Shown here one piece after another: positions 8,792 to 17,275 of a stretch of 64,000 bases of DNA; within the stretch, counting starts at the first letter, position 1, and each line of letters begins with the position of its first letter. The DNA lies in the NCBI GenBank assembly GCA_017465665.1, contig JAFTVU010000015.1:47146-111145 (forward strand), in the 5' to 3' direction. The DNA comes from Oscillospiraceae bacterium. Its GTDB lineage: Bacteria; Bacillota; Clostridia; Oscillospirales; Ruminococcaceae. A program made the translations under genes and the position numbers. The notes under the pieces were generated by a model that did no database searches, was not told the origin of the DNA, and saw only the letters and a list, made by a program, of their open reading frames with translations.

Positions 8792-9073
8792 CTAATTTTT
8801 CGATTTATAACATAGGTAATTAAAGAACGCGTACATAGTTCCCGGAACACAGCCCCAATCAATAAGCCAAGCTACCCAGAACATATACCAAACAGGATTA
8901 TTGGGAAATATCATGAAAGCAAGTCCCACAAAACCACCGCCGAAAAAGCCTATCCAAGACTGTTTTTCCTTTTTGACAATATTTCGATAAGCAACTTTCC
9001 AATTGCTAACTATTATCAACCAGCCAAAAACAGATAAAGGTATACACCATAATAATCTTTCGATATCGCTCAT
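8792..9073 (-). CDS. Small membrane protein, unknown function
   Basis: 93 residues from the ATG at 9073 (MSDIERLLWCIPLSVFGWL), preferred over an upstream TTG because GGTGAAGCTC precedes it. Three hydrophobic segments are visible: residues about 7-24, 41-56 (GFFGGGFVGLAFMIFP) and 61-84 (WYMFWVAWLIDWGCVPGTMY). Small three-span proteins of this kind are frequent in toxin-immunity patches, but no function can be assigned. It belongs to the AT-rich group of minus-strand genes. Confidence 0.5.
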   Translation of the reverse strand: MSDIERLLWCIPLSVFGWLIIVSNWKVAYRNIVKKEKQSWIGFFGGGFVGLAFMIFPNNPVWYMFWVAWLIDWGCVPGTMYAFFNYLCYKSKN

Positions 9074-9102
9074 GAGCTTCACCATATTCAGCGTATTATA
9101 CA

Positions 9103-9133
9103 AAAGGCTACCACCTCCGTGGTGATAGCCTTT
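9103..9133 (-). terminator. Intrinsic terminator after the C_GCAxxG_C_C gene
   Basis: Arms 9103-9114 and 9119-9133 pair through 12 bp with a 3-nt bulge; on the minus strand the hairpin ends in TTTTG just past the stop at 9138. It separates the mrp transcript from the AT-rich patch. Confidence 0.8.
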
Positions 9134-9137
9134 GATA

Positions 9138-9605
9138 TTATACGGGATTTTCCTTTATAAACGCCTCCAGCAGGTCTGCCGCGTATCTGCACAGCTCTGC
9201 ACAGGGGCGCTTCTTGTAATACTCGGAGGTGCGAGCCTCGGGGACAGCGGATTTCTCTGCCGCCTGCAGACCTAACAGCTCCTTGCAGATGATACTGCCG
9301 TTATCCTCGCGGAACTTATCTGCGAGGGCACGTATCTTCTCATACAGAGCGGTCTTTTCGGTGGTCGCCTTAGGGTCATCATAGCCATAGATAAGGCTTG
9401 CCGCCATGACAAGTCCCGAAAACGCTCCGCAGACCTCGCGCATCCTGCCGATACCGCCGCCGAAGCCCGAAGCAAGCTTCACTGCGGTATCGAAATCAAC
9501 GCCCAGCTCCTCGGAAAAAGCTCCGAAAACGGACTGAGAGCAATTGTAGCCCTCCTTGAACAGCTCGTACGCGCGGTCACCCTTGGTGCTTATCGTTGAG
9601 CTCAT
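9138..9605 (-). CDS. C_GCAxxG_C_C family redox protein
   Basis: 155 residues carrying the spaced cysteines that define this small clostridial family: YNCSQSVFGAF, then VCGAFSGLVMAAS, a later IICKELLG and CAELCRYAAD. The protein is cytosolic and probably binds metal or a cofactor through the cysteines; no reaction is established. Its ATG overlaps the TGA of the Mrp ATPase gene by 4 bp (ATGA), so translation is coupled. This suggests a link to Fe-S carrier or metal chemistry. Confidence 0.85.
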   Translation of the reverse strand: MSSTISTKGDRAYELFKEGYNCSQSVFGAFSEELGVDFDTAVKLASGFGGGIGRMREVCGAFSGLVMAASLIYGYDDPKATTEKTALYEKIRALADKFREDNGSIICKELLGLQAAEKSAVPEARTSEYYKKRPCAELCRYAADLLEAFIKENPV

Positions 9606-10429
9606 TTGCAGAACTCCTCGATAGCGTCAGCGATAGGATCGGCAGCCTCGCTCTCGAACAGCTCGATCAGACCGCCGTCCACCTGCTTTGCAAGCTCGGT
9701 ATCGATAGGCAGCTTTGCAAGCACCTTGAGTCCGTACTTCTCTGCTGTCTCCTCGATGTGGCTGTCGCCGAATACGTTTATCTTCTTGCCGCAATCGGGA
9801 CATACAGCGTAGCTCATGTTCTCAACAAGACCGATAACGGGAATATTCATCATCTCAGCCATCTTCACAGCCTTACCAACGATCATGGATACAAGCTCCT
9901 GAGGAGATGTAACGATGATGATGCCGTCAATAGGAAGCGACTGGAACACTGTCAGCGGAACATCACCTGTTCCCGGAGGCATATCAACGAACATATAGTC
10001 AACATCGTCCCATACAACATCTGTCCAGAACTGCTTTACTGTGCCTGCGATAACAGGACCGCGCCATACAACGGGGTCGGTCTCGTTCTCCAGCAGCAGG
10101 TTTACAGACATTACCTTGATACCCTTTTTGGATACAACGGGATACAGCTCGTTTGCGTTACCTGTTGCTCTTTCCTTAAGGCCGAAAGCCTTGGGGATAG
10201 AGGGGCCTGTGATATCTGCGTCAAGAACTGCAGTATTCAGACCTCGGCGGTTCATGAGAACAGCGGACATGGAGGTAACAAGTGATTTACCAACACCGCC
10301 CTTACCGCTGACAACAGCGATCACTTTCTTGATGCTGCTAAGCTCATGGGGCTTTTCGATAAGGCTCTCAGGCTTGCGCGAGGAGCAATTTGCAGAACAG
10401 CTGCTGCAATCATGTGAACATTCGCTCAT
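9602..10429 (-). CDS. Mrp/NBP35-family Fe-S carrier ATPase
   Basis: 275 residues. The N terminus is cysteine-rich (CSHDCSSCSANCSSR), followed by the deviant Walker A VVSGKGGVGKS, the switch region DADITGPSIP, VDMPPGTGD and a C-terminal CPDCGKKI pair. These are hallmarks of Mrp/ApbC P-loop proteins that bind and transfer Fe-S clusters as homodimers in the cytosol. It is coupled by overlap to the downstream C_GCAxxG_C_C gene. Confidence 0.95.
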   Translation of the reverse strand: MSECSHDCSSCSANCSSRKPESLIEKPHELSSIKKVIAVVSGKGGVGKSLVTSMSAVLMNRRGLNTAVLDADITGPSIPKAFGLKERATGNANELYPVVSKKGIKVMSVNLLLENETDPVVWRGPVIAGTVKQFWTDVVWDDVDYMFVDMPPGTGDVPLTVFQSLPIDGIIIVTSPQELVSMIVGKAVKMAEMMNIPVIGLVENMSYAVCPDCGKKINVFGDSHIEETAEKYGLKVLAKLPIDTELAKQVDGGLIELFESEAADPIADAIEEFCK

Positions 10430-10500
10430 TTTAATTCATTTCCTTTCTGTGCCCTGGCGGGCGGGGTTTTATTCAACGGAATGATCCGTATGTAGGCATA

Positions 10501-11256
10501 TCAATCCTCATTTACAAGATACATCAGCGCAAGGCGGTTGTGACCGAGAAGCGCTTCGGAGAGCTTGTGATAATCATCGGTAAGCTCCTTTTCAAGTGCC
10601 TTGTGGAAAGGCTCGTCATTCCAGCTTCCCATTGCGCCGAAAACGTCAGAGATATCAGCTGCAAGGTACATTCTCAGCTTATCCTCAGGAAGCTCAGGGA
10701 TACCCTGTGTTTCGGAGAGATCAGGCAGCTCGCCTCCCGTAAGAACATCGCCGCCCTTACGGAATGCCTCTGCGAAGTTATCACAGCCAATGTGCTCCGC
10801 AAACTTTTCAATGTTTGAAAGAGCCATCACGAAATCCGCAGTGTTATCCTTGAAATGCTGAAGCTCAGGCGGATTCTCGATAATATCCTCATTGAATGTG
10901 ACATTCCAGCCGCGCTTCTGCTTATCGGGTGTAAAATGAGGCACAAAGCGTGTAACTGTACCATCTGCAAACTTAGCAAACAGAGTACAGCCTGTGGTAT
11001 TTACAAAGCCCAGAGCACGTCTGTCCTTTACGATATAAGGCATTATCATGAATACCTTTTCAACGCCCTCGCCTTTAAGACGTGCATACCACACATCAGC
11101 CGAGCGCGCCATAAGACCTGCTTTCTTGCCCTTTTCGCAGAAGTTGAAGTTTATCTCGTTCTCATAAGGGAGCTTTGTAAATTTGAATTCACCACCCTTA
11201 ATTGCATTCTTCGCTGCTACCGCAAGGCGGCAGATAAGTCCTACTTCACCGTTCAT
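10501..11256 (-). CDS. Conserved hypothetical protein
   Basis: 251 residues from an ATG at 11256 with AAAAGGAGAATT upstream. No signal peptide, membrane span or known motif was recognised. The sequence is a globular alpha/beta mix (FKFTKLPYENEINFNF, RALGFVNTTGCTLFAKF, WNVTFNEDIIENPPELQHF) with a helical C terminus. Base composition matches the flanking housekeeping genes. It lies between deoB (78-bp gap) and mrp (71-bp gap) on the same strand, so it may be the last gene of the deo operon. Function unknown. Confidence 0.75.
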   Translation of the reverse strand: MNGEVGLICRLAVAAKNAIKGGEFKFTKLPYENEINFNFCEKGKKAGLMARSADVWYARLKGEGVEKVFMIMPYIVKDRRALGFVNTTGCTLFAKFADGTVTRFVPHFTPDKQKRGWNVTFNEDIIENPPELQHFKDNTADFVMALSNIEKFAEHIGCDNFAEAFRKGGDVLTGGELPDLSETQGIPELPEDKLRMYLAADISDVFGAMGSWNDEPFHKALEKELTDDYHKLSEALLGHNRLALMYLVNED

Positions 11257-11334
11257 TTTTTAATTCTCCTTTTTGGGCAGGATACTTCCCTGCTCCATGT
11301 ATTTGATCCCTCACAGAACTGAGGAACATTTTGC

Positions 11335-12498
11335 TTATATCAGTATCTTATCGGCGATACTCGTTCCCTGTACCTCTCCGTCAACTCCGAGAAGATCAAG
11401 GATAGTTGCCGCAACAGTGCCGAAGCCGTACATAGTACCGATATCCACAGGATCGATATGGCGACCGTAAATGAGCACAGGAATGTACTCTCGGGTGTGG
11501 TCTGTGCCTGTATGACAGGGATCACAGCCGTGATCCGCAGTGATCATCAGCACATCATCCTCGCGCATATCGGAAATAAAAGTACCCAGCCACTCATCAA
11601 ACTCGTTGAGCGCCTCTGCGTATCCCTCAGCGTCACGGCGGTGGCCATAGCTCTGATCGAAATCCACGAGATTTGTGAAGCACAGGCCACGGAAATCCGT
11701 TTCCTGAACGCGCTTGGTCTCTGCCATATCGGGGACATTTCCAATAACACGGAAAGACTTGTTCACGCCCTTTCCTGCAAAGATATCGTATATCTTGCCG
11801 ATACCGATAACATCCATACCGCTGTTCACGATATGATCCAGCATGGTATCGCGCGGAGGAACGAGAGAAAAATCATGCCTGCGCGATGTGCGAATGTATG
11901 GATGCTCACCCATAAAGGGGCGTGCAATAACTCTGCCGACACCGTAGTCACCAACAAGTATCTCACGGGCGATCTCACAGTAACGGTAGAGCTCCTCAAC
12001 AGGTACGATATCCTCATGCGCCGCTATCTGGAACACGCTGTCCGCTGAGGTGTAGACTATAAGCGCGCCTGTTTCGACGTGCTCCCGTCCGTAGTCAGCG
12101 ATAACGCTCGTTCCCGAATATGGCTTGTTACAAAGCACCTTTCTGCCCGTTGCCTGCTCGAATTTTTCTATCACCTCAGGCGGGAAGCCTTTTGGAAATG
12201 TCGGAAATGGCTTTTCCGAAACAAGGCCTGCAAGCTCCCAGTGACCTGTTGTGGTATCCTTGCCCTTAGAGAGCTCGGCAAGGCGCAAAAATGCTGCTGT
12301 GGGCTCATCGGCTCTGTTTTCAAGATCCACGCCATCAATATTATAAAGACCCATCCGCTGCATGTTACTGAGCTTCAGCAGGCCCGTATCATGGCAGGAG
12401 CGGAATGTATCGGCGTGCATATCTCCGAACTCGGGAGCGTCAGGCATTGCGCCAACTCCGAAGCTGTCAAGAACTATAAGGAAAACTCGATCAATCAT
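11335..12498 (-). CDS. deoB: Phosphopentomutase
   Basis: 387 residues from the ATG at 12498 (MIDRVFLIVLDSFGVGAMPD), preceded by GGAGG 11 bases upstream. Metal-binding motifs of the alkaline phosphatase superfamily are present: VLDSFGVGA, the region STGHWELAG-like DTTTGHWE, and TADHGCDP near the C terminus. It converts (deoxy)ribose-1-phosphate to the 5-phosphate in nucleoside salvage. It starts 1 bp after the deoC stop, and the deoC product uses its deoxyribose-5-phosphate, making a complete deoxyribose catabolic pair. Confidence 0.97.
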   Translation of the reverse strand: MIDRVFLIVLDSFGVGAMPDAPEFGDMHADTFRSCHDTGLLKLSNMQRMGLYNIDGVDLENRADEPTAAFLRLAELSKGKDTTTGHWELAGLVSEKPFPTFPKGFPPEVIEKFEQATGRKVLCNKPYSGTSVIADYGREHVETGALIVYTSADSVFQIAAHEDIVPVEELYRYCEIAREILVGDYGVGRVIARPFMGEHPYIRTSRRHDFSLVPPRDTMLDHIVNSGMDVIGIGKIYDIFAGKGVNKSFRVIGNVPDMAETKRVQETDFRGLCFTNLVDFDQSYGHRRDAEGYAEALNEFDEWLGTFISDMREDDVLMITADHGCDPCHTGTDHTREYIPVLIYGRHIDPVDIGTMYGFGTVAATILDLLGVDGEVQGTSIADKILI

Positions 12499-12499
12499 A

Positions 12500-13168
12500 T
12501 CAATAGCCTCCGTTGCTCTCACCTGAAAGGAGGAGCTTTACAGCAGAACTCGTGCCGATACGGGCACAGCCTGCCTCGATGAACATTTCAAGATCAGCCT
12601 TTGATCTCACGCCACCAGCAGCTTTCATTCTGACCGCATCACCGATATGCTCTTTAAAAAGGCGGATATCCTCAATGCGTGCGCCGTCAGTACCAAAGCC
12701 CGTGGAGGTCTTGATGAAATCAGCTCCTGCTCTTGTAACGCATCCGCAAAGTGCTATCTTTTCCTCGTCGGTAAGATAGCAGGTCTCGATGATGACCTTT
12801 AATATCTTATCGCCGCAGGACTTTTTCACTGCGGATATCTCTGCCTCTACCCTGTCAAGATCTCCGTTCTTGACATCACAGAGATCTACGACCATATCTA
12901 TCTCAGAAGCGCCGTTGCGGATAGCGTCCTCCGCCTCAAAGCATTTTACAGCAGTTGTGGAATATCCGAGAGGAAAGCCTATAACAGTGCAGATATTGAG
13001 CCGCGGATGCTTCTCATGCACATACGCTACATACGCAGCAGGTATGCAGACGGACGCTGTTCCGTATTCCAGCGCCTCAGTACAAAGCTTATCTATCTCT
13101 GCACGGGTGGAGGTAGCACGAAGGAGCGTGTGATCAATATATGGGAAAATATCGTTATTATTCATCAT
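12500..13168 (-). CDS. deoC: Deoxyribose-phosphate aldolase
   Basis: 222 residues from tandem ATGs at 13168/13165 close to TTTGAGG; either could be used. The Schiff-base lysine region KVIIETCYLT and GADFIKTSTGFGTDGA are characteristic of class I DeoC, as is MKAAGGVRSKAD. It cleaves 2-deoxyribose-5-phosphate to acetaldehyde and glyceraldehyde-3-phosphate. It lies directly between GH3 and deoB in one transcript. Confidence 0.96.
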   Translation of the reverse strand: MMNNNDIFPYIDHTLLRATSTRAEIDKLCTEALEYGTASVCIPAAYVAYVHEKHPRLNICTVIGFPLGYSTTAVKCFEAEDAIRNGASEIDMVVDLCDVKNGDLDRVEAEISAVKKSCGDKILKVIIETCYLTDEEKIALCGCVTRAGADFIKTSTGFGTDGARIEDIRLFKEHIGDAVRMKAAGGVRSKADLEMFIEAGCARIGTSSAVKLLLSGESNGGY

Positions 13169-13172
13169 AACC

Positions 13173-15968
13173 TCAAACAAATCTGAAGGATTTAAGAGAA
13201 AGTATGCCGCTGACTGTGATCTTCAGCGTACCGATACCCGAAACCTGTGCAGTGCTTGCGGAAACTGTACGGAATTCGGTCATACTTCCAGTCGGCGGTA
13301 TCTCGCACTCTGCGATGGTGACGCCTGTTTCCTCATGTACGATGGTGAGCTTTGCAGTACCGCCGGGATTTGATACAAGAAGCTCTACCGCATGATAAGG
13401 CTTGAGCTCGCAGCCCGTAAACCTCATGTAGCTCTGCCAATCGTGGATAAGTGCATATTCCTCCAGCTTATCATCAGCAAGATAATCCACACCGAGATAA
13501 TCATAACAATCTGTAGCGCAGATGCGGTTGCTCAGATCGATACCACTGTATTCCGTACCGATTATATTGATCTCCGCAGTACGCCTGATATCAGCAGAGG
13601 ATGAGCCTATCATAAGCTCATAGCTGCCGCTGAATACATCCATATCACGGGTGTTGGGATTCCAGCGTGCAAGCTCAGCAACAGGAATACTAAGCTCAAC
13701 AGTAACAGCATCGCCGCGCGGGATATAAACGCGCTGAAATGCCTTAAGCTGCTTTATCGGAAGCGGCAGCGGCAGCTTGGGATAAGCCACATAAAGCTGC
13801 ACGACCTCTTCACTGTCGCAGCTGCCGACATTCTCAACATCGAATGTCACAGTGATCGTTTCATCACGTTCATAATTACGCTTGGAGGGTCTTACAGCAC
13901 CGTATCTGAAAGCTGTATAGCTGAGACCGAAGCCAAACGGATACAGCGGCTCTCCGTCATAATACTGATATGTCGTTCCTGTACGAACGATGTTGTAATC
14001 CTTGATATCACACAGCTCGTTTTCAGAACGATACCATGTCATGGGGCATCTGCCTGCGGGAGAAACATCACCGAACAGCGTTTTCGCAACGGCATTTCCC
14101 ATTGCAGGCCCTGCATGGCAGATATGCATCACGGCACTTACCCTGTCATCATTTATCACATAAGGGTAGCCTGAGACAAGATAAAGCACTGTCCTAGGAT
14201 TAAGACGAACTGCGGCGTCAAGCAGCGCTCTCTGCTGCTCAGGCAGCTGAAGATGCTTCCTGTCCTGAGTTTCATGAGCATTTATAAGCGGATTATTTCC
14301 GCAGAAATATACAGCGTTGTGGCATTCGGTAACAGCCTTGCGTACCCTGTCTGTGCCTGCGGAGAACACCTCAACGTGCAGAGGGCAGTTCTTATTTGGC
14401 TTCAGATCGTTGATAACAGCAAGATGTGAACGATTATCGATACCGACAAATCTGTGCTGCCAGTTACGCAGCAGCCACTCGCCATCAGCTCTCTCAAGAT
14501 AAAACAGCTCGCGCACGAACCAGCCGTATACTTGCTCTGATGTGCATTTCAGCACGGAGCTGTTATCGTTAAGGAACTTACCGTTATATTTTGAGCGGAG
14601 AGATACAGCGCCATCGCCCCATTCAAACAGCTCAAAAAGGCATTCCTCGCTTATCATTGCGCTGTCGCAGACAACATCACCATTATCATCAACGGAAAAA
14701 TAGAAGCCTGTCTGAGCGTTTCTCACCGCGATGATATCATTTCCGCTCTCGTATATCACATTATCCTTTCCGATCTTTTCGGAGATAGCGTCAAGGATGG
14801 TAGTATTTCTGTCCGAAGTGCCTGTGTACCAATCGCGGAAATTCATATTGGCATGATATCCGATAACGGCAAGCTTTTCCTGCTTTGATATCGGAAGCAC
14901 TGCCTGAGAGTTCTTCAGCAGGATAACGGATTTCTCCGCGGCCTTTTCAGCTACGCGGTAATACTCATCACAGCAAAGCAGAGCAGGGTCTGTTCTGTTA
15001 TAAGGACAATCCTTATCGAACTCACCGAGCATGAATCGTGCCTTGAACACACCGAACAGAGCGGCATCGATATCCTCCTCGGAAAGCAGCCCCTTTTCAA
15101 GTGCCTCCCTTGCGCTGGCTATAACAACATCGGCGTTATCTGTCATGATATCCGCACCGTGATGCTTATAAACCTTTGTAATTGCTTCAACGTGGGTCTT
15201 ATCCTTGCGGTGAGTCTGTACATTTGCCATAAAATCACCGCCGTCTGTAACAGCAAACAGCAAGCCCCATTTATCCTTACATACCTTGGATACTTCAGGA
15301 TTACAAAGTGCTTCCACACCATTTATCTCGTTATAGGAGGTCATAAGGCTGCGCGCCTTTCCCTCGCGTACAGGCTTCTCAAACGCCTTGAGATAGTAGT
15401 CGTATTTCAGACCTGTGGGGATCATTGCGTTATCTGAGCCCCTGTCCTCCTCGTGGTTGTTTGCGTAGAAGTGCTTCAGAGTGGGGATAACACGCGCATA
15501 TTTATCATTGACGCCGTACATACCCTTACAGAAAGCAGCAGACATCGAGCCTGTGAGGAACGGATCCTCACCGTAGGATTCTTCGTTTCTGCCCCAGCGC
15601 GGATCACGCTCCATGTCTACTGTAGGTCCCCATACGCAAAGAGAGCTCTTGCCCTCATCATGACAGATACGAACCTCGTTACCTGTGATCTCGCCCATAG
15701 CCTGCATGATATTAGTGTCAAACATCGCTGCAAGTCCGAAAGGCTCGGGGAATACTGTTGTTGCCTTTTCACCGAAGCTGTTGCCGCGGCATACAAGTCC
15801 GCGAGCGACCTCTGCCCCGATACCGAAATCCTTTATACCAAGTCTGGGAACTGCTGCCTGATGAGTGGTAAGCATGGTGAGCTTTTCCTCAAGGGTAAGC
15901 TCCTCCAGAAGCGCAGCGGTGCGCTGATCAAAATCAAGGGTAGTATCCATAAATTTAAAGTCCGCCAT
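13173..15968 (-). CDS. Glycoside hydrolase family 3, with beta-trefoil-like insertion and C-terminal CBM-like domain
   Basis: 931 residues without a signal peptide. The (beta/alpha)8 domain (about 1-320) includes the substrate motif KHFYANNHEEDRG and the nucleophile Asp242 in FAVTDGGDF. The alpha/beta sandwich domain (about 340-660) is interrupted at about 411-535 by an insert with FYFSVDDNGDVV and SLRSKYNGKFL, resembling a fascin/ricin-like beta-trefoil. An FnIII-like domain (about 700-800) follows, then a beta-rich carbohydrate-binding-like C terminus (about 840-931). Likely a beta-glucosidase or beta-xylosidase acting on imported oligosaccharides; specificity cannot be read. AAGGAGGATAAC precedes the ATG, and deoC starts 4 bp beyond the stop. 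Confidence 0.92.
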   Translation of the reverse strand: MADFKFMDTTLDFDQRTAALLEELTLEEKLTMLTTHQAAVPRLGIKDFGIGAEVARGLVCRGNSFGEKATTVFPEPFGLAAMFDTNIMQAMGEITGNEVRICHDEGKSSLCVWGPTVDMERDPRWGRNEESYGEDPFLTGSMSAAFCKGMYGVNDKYARVIPTLKHFYANNHEEDRGSDNAMIPTGLKYDYYLKAFEKPVREGKARSLMTSYNEINGVEALCNPEVSKVCKDKWGLLFAVTDGGDFMANVQTHRKDKTHVEAITKVYKHHGADIMTDNADVVIASAREALEKGLLSEEDIDAALFGVFKARFMLGEFDKDCPYNRTDPALLCCDEYYRVAEKAAEKSVILLKNSQAVLPISKQEKLAVIGYHANMNFRDWYTGTSDRNTTILDAISEKIGKDNVIYESGNDIIAVRNAQTGFYFSVDDNGDVVCDSAMISEECLFELFEWGDGAVSLRSKYNGKFLNDNSSVLKCTSEQVYGWFVRELFYLERADGEWLLRNWQHRFVGIDNRSHLAVINDLKPNKNCPLHVEVFSAGTDRVRKAVTECHNAVYFCGNNPLINAHETQDRKHLQLPEQQRALLDAAVRLNPRTVLYLVSGYPYVINDDRVSAVMHICHAGPAMGNAVAKTLFGDVSPAGRCPMTWYRSENELCDIKDYNIVRTGTTYQYYDGEPLYPFGFGLSYTAFRYGAVRPSKRNYERDETITVTFDVENVGSCDSEEVVQLYVAYPKLPLPLPIKQLKAFQRVYIPRGDAVTVELSIPVAELARWNPNTRDMDVFSGSYELMIGSSSADIRRTAEINIIGTEYSGIDLSNRICATDCYDYLGVDYLADDKLEEYALIHDWQSYMRFTGCELKPYHAVELLVSNPGGTAKLTIVHEETGVTIAECEIPPTGSMTEFRTVSASTAQVSGIGTLKITVSGILSLKSFRFV

Positions 15969-16000
15969 GTTATCCTCCTTGCTGTACAGTAAGATCGGTC

Positions 16001-17254
16001 TTAGTTCTTAACAGGTTTTCTTAATATAGAATGTGGGGGTACTACTATATCCGATGGGATAGTAAGTTTTTCTGTGGCATGGCGCGCGATCTCGATAGGC
16101 TCGCCGTCTGCACCGTACATCACTGTTGGTGCAAAGCTGATAGGCTCCATGCCGGGGGCTAATATCTCCAGCTCATCGCTGAGCGTGAAATAATTCCTCT
16201 GTGTAAGGTACATCGTGCCGTTTTCGCAACGGTCAACAGTGCCAACGAAATCATAGGTACGCATATATCCGCTGTCTGCGAAATACTGACCGCCGTTTGT
16301 TATCACATCAGGCTGCTGAGTTTCCGAGCCAACGTTGGGATGTCCGTAGAAAAATCCCGTGCAATAAGGACGGTGGCTGATCTTATCCACCTCGTCCAGC
16401 ACCCACTGTGCAGGCTTTTCGCCATTTTTCGCAGCGTCAAGAGCAGCGCGGTACGCATTGACTGTAAGCGCCACATAATACGCGGATTTTGCTCTGCCCT
16501 CTATCTTGAAGCTGGTGACACCTGCTTCGATGAGATCGTCAAGGTGCTCTATCATGCACATATCACGCGCGTTAAGGATATACGAGCCGCGCTCATCCTC
16601 AAACACCTTGAAGAACTGATTGGGGCGCTTTTCCTCCATGAGATAATAGCCCCAGCGGCAGGGCTGAGCGCACTCGCCGCGGTTTGCGTTACGTCCCACA
16701 AGGTATTCAGAGATAAGACATCTGCCCGAAAAGCTGACGCACATTGCGCCATGCACGAACACCTCTATCTCCATATCATCAGGAATGTTCTTTCTGATGG
16801 TGCGGATGTTTTCAAGATCCACCTCGCGGGCGAGCACGATACGGCGCGCTCCCATCTTATAGAGCTCCTGCGCGGTCTTATAGTTTACGACTCCTGTCTG
16901 TGTGGAGACGTGAAGGTCAAGTCCGGGTGCATACTCCTTTATCATAGAGATAACGCCGAGATCGCACGCGATAGCAGCATCAATGCCGCACTGCTGTGCA
17001 TAAGCTATAAATTCAGGGAACGCTTCAAGCTCCTCGTTAAGAGGAACTGTATTACAAGTAAGATATACCCTGACATTCCGAGCGTGGGCAAGCTCTACGG
17101 CTCGCCTCAGACCCTCCTTGTCAAAGTTCTTTGCTCCTGCTCTCATACCAAACGACTTACCTGCAAGATATACCGCATCGCAGCCGTAATCCAGCGCGGA
17201 GATGAGGCACTCCTCATCTCCTGCGGGAGCAAGAAGCTCTAGCTTTCTGTTCAA
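16001..17254 (-). CDS. Peptidase U32 family protein (TrhP/RlhA-type RNA hydroxylation)
   Basis: 417 residues. The N-terminal barrel begins LELLAPAGDEECLISALDYG, and the diagnostic segment VFVHGAMCVSFSGRCLIS followed by GECAQPCRW carries the family cysteines. Despite the peptidase name, family members characterised in E. coli and B. subtilis (TrhP/YrrMNO, RlhA) are needed for prephenate-dependent hydroxylation of tRNA or rRNA. Length and the C-terminal beta domain (LEILAPGMEPISFAPTV) fit this group. It sits 21 bp after mltG and 32 bp before GH3 on the same strand. In B. subtilis, too, U32 genes lie beside the mltG homologue yrrL, which supports the assignment. Confidence 0.9.
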   Translation of the reverse strand: MNRKLELLAPAGDEECLISALDYGCDAVYLAGKSFGMRAGAKNFDKEGLRRAVELAHARNVRVYLTCNTVPLNEELEAFPEFIAYAQQCGIDAAIACDLGVISMIKEYAPGLDLHVSTQTGVVNYKTAQELYKMGARRIVLAREVDLENIRTIRKNIPDDMEIEVFVHGAMCVSFSGRCLISEYLVGRNANRGECAQPCRWGYYLMEEKRPNQFFKVFEDERGSYILNARDMCMIEHLDDLIEAGVTSFKIEGRAKSAYYVALTVNAYRAALDAAKNGEKPAQWVLDEVDKISHRPYCTGFFYGHPNVGSETQQPDVITNGGQYFADSGYMRTYDFVGTVDRCENGTMYLTQRNYFTLSDELEILAPGMEPISFAPTVMYGADGEPIEIARHATEKLTIPSDIVVPPHSILRKPVKN

Positions 17255-17275
17255 ATAGGATTCTCCTGTTCGTAT

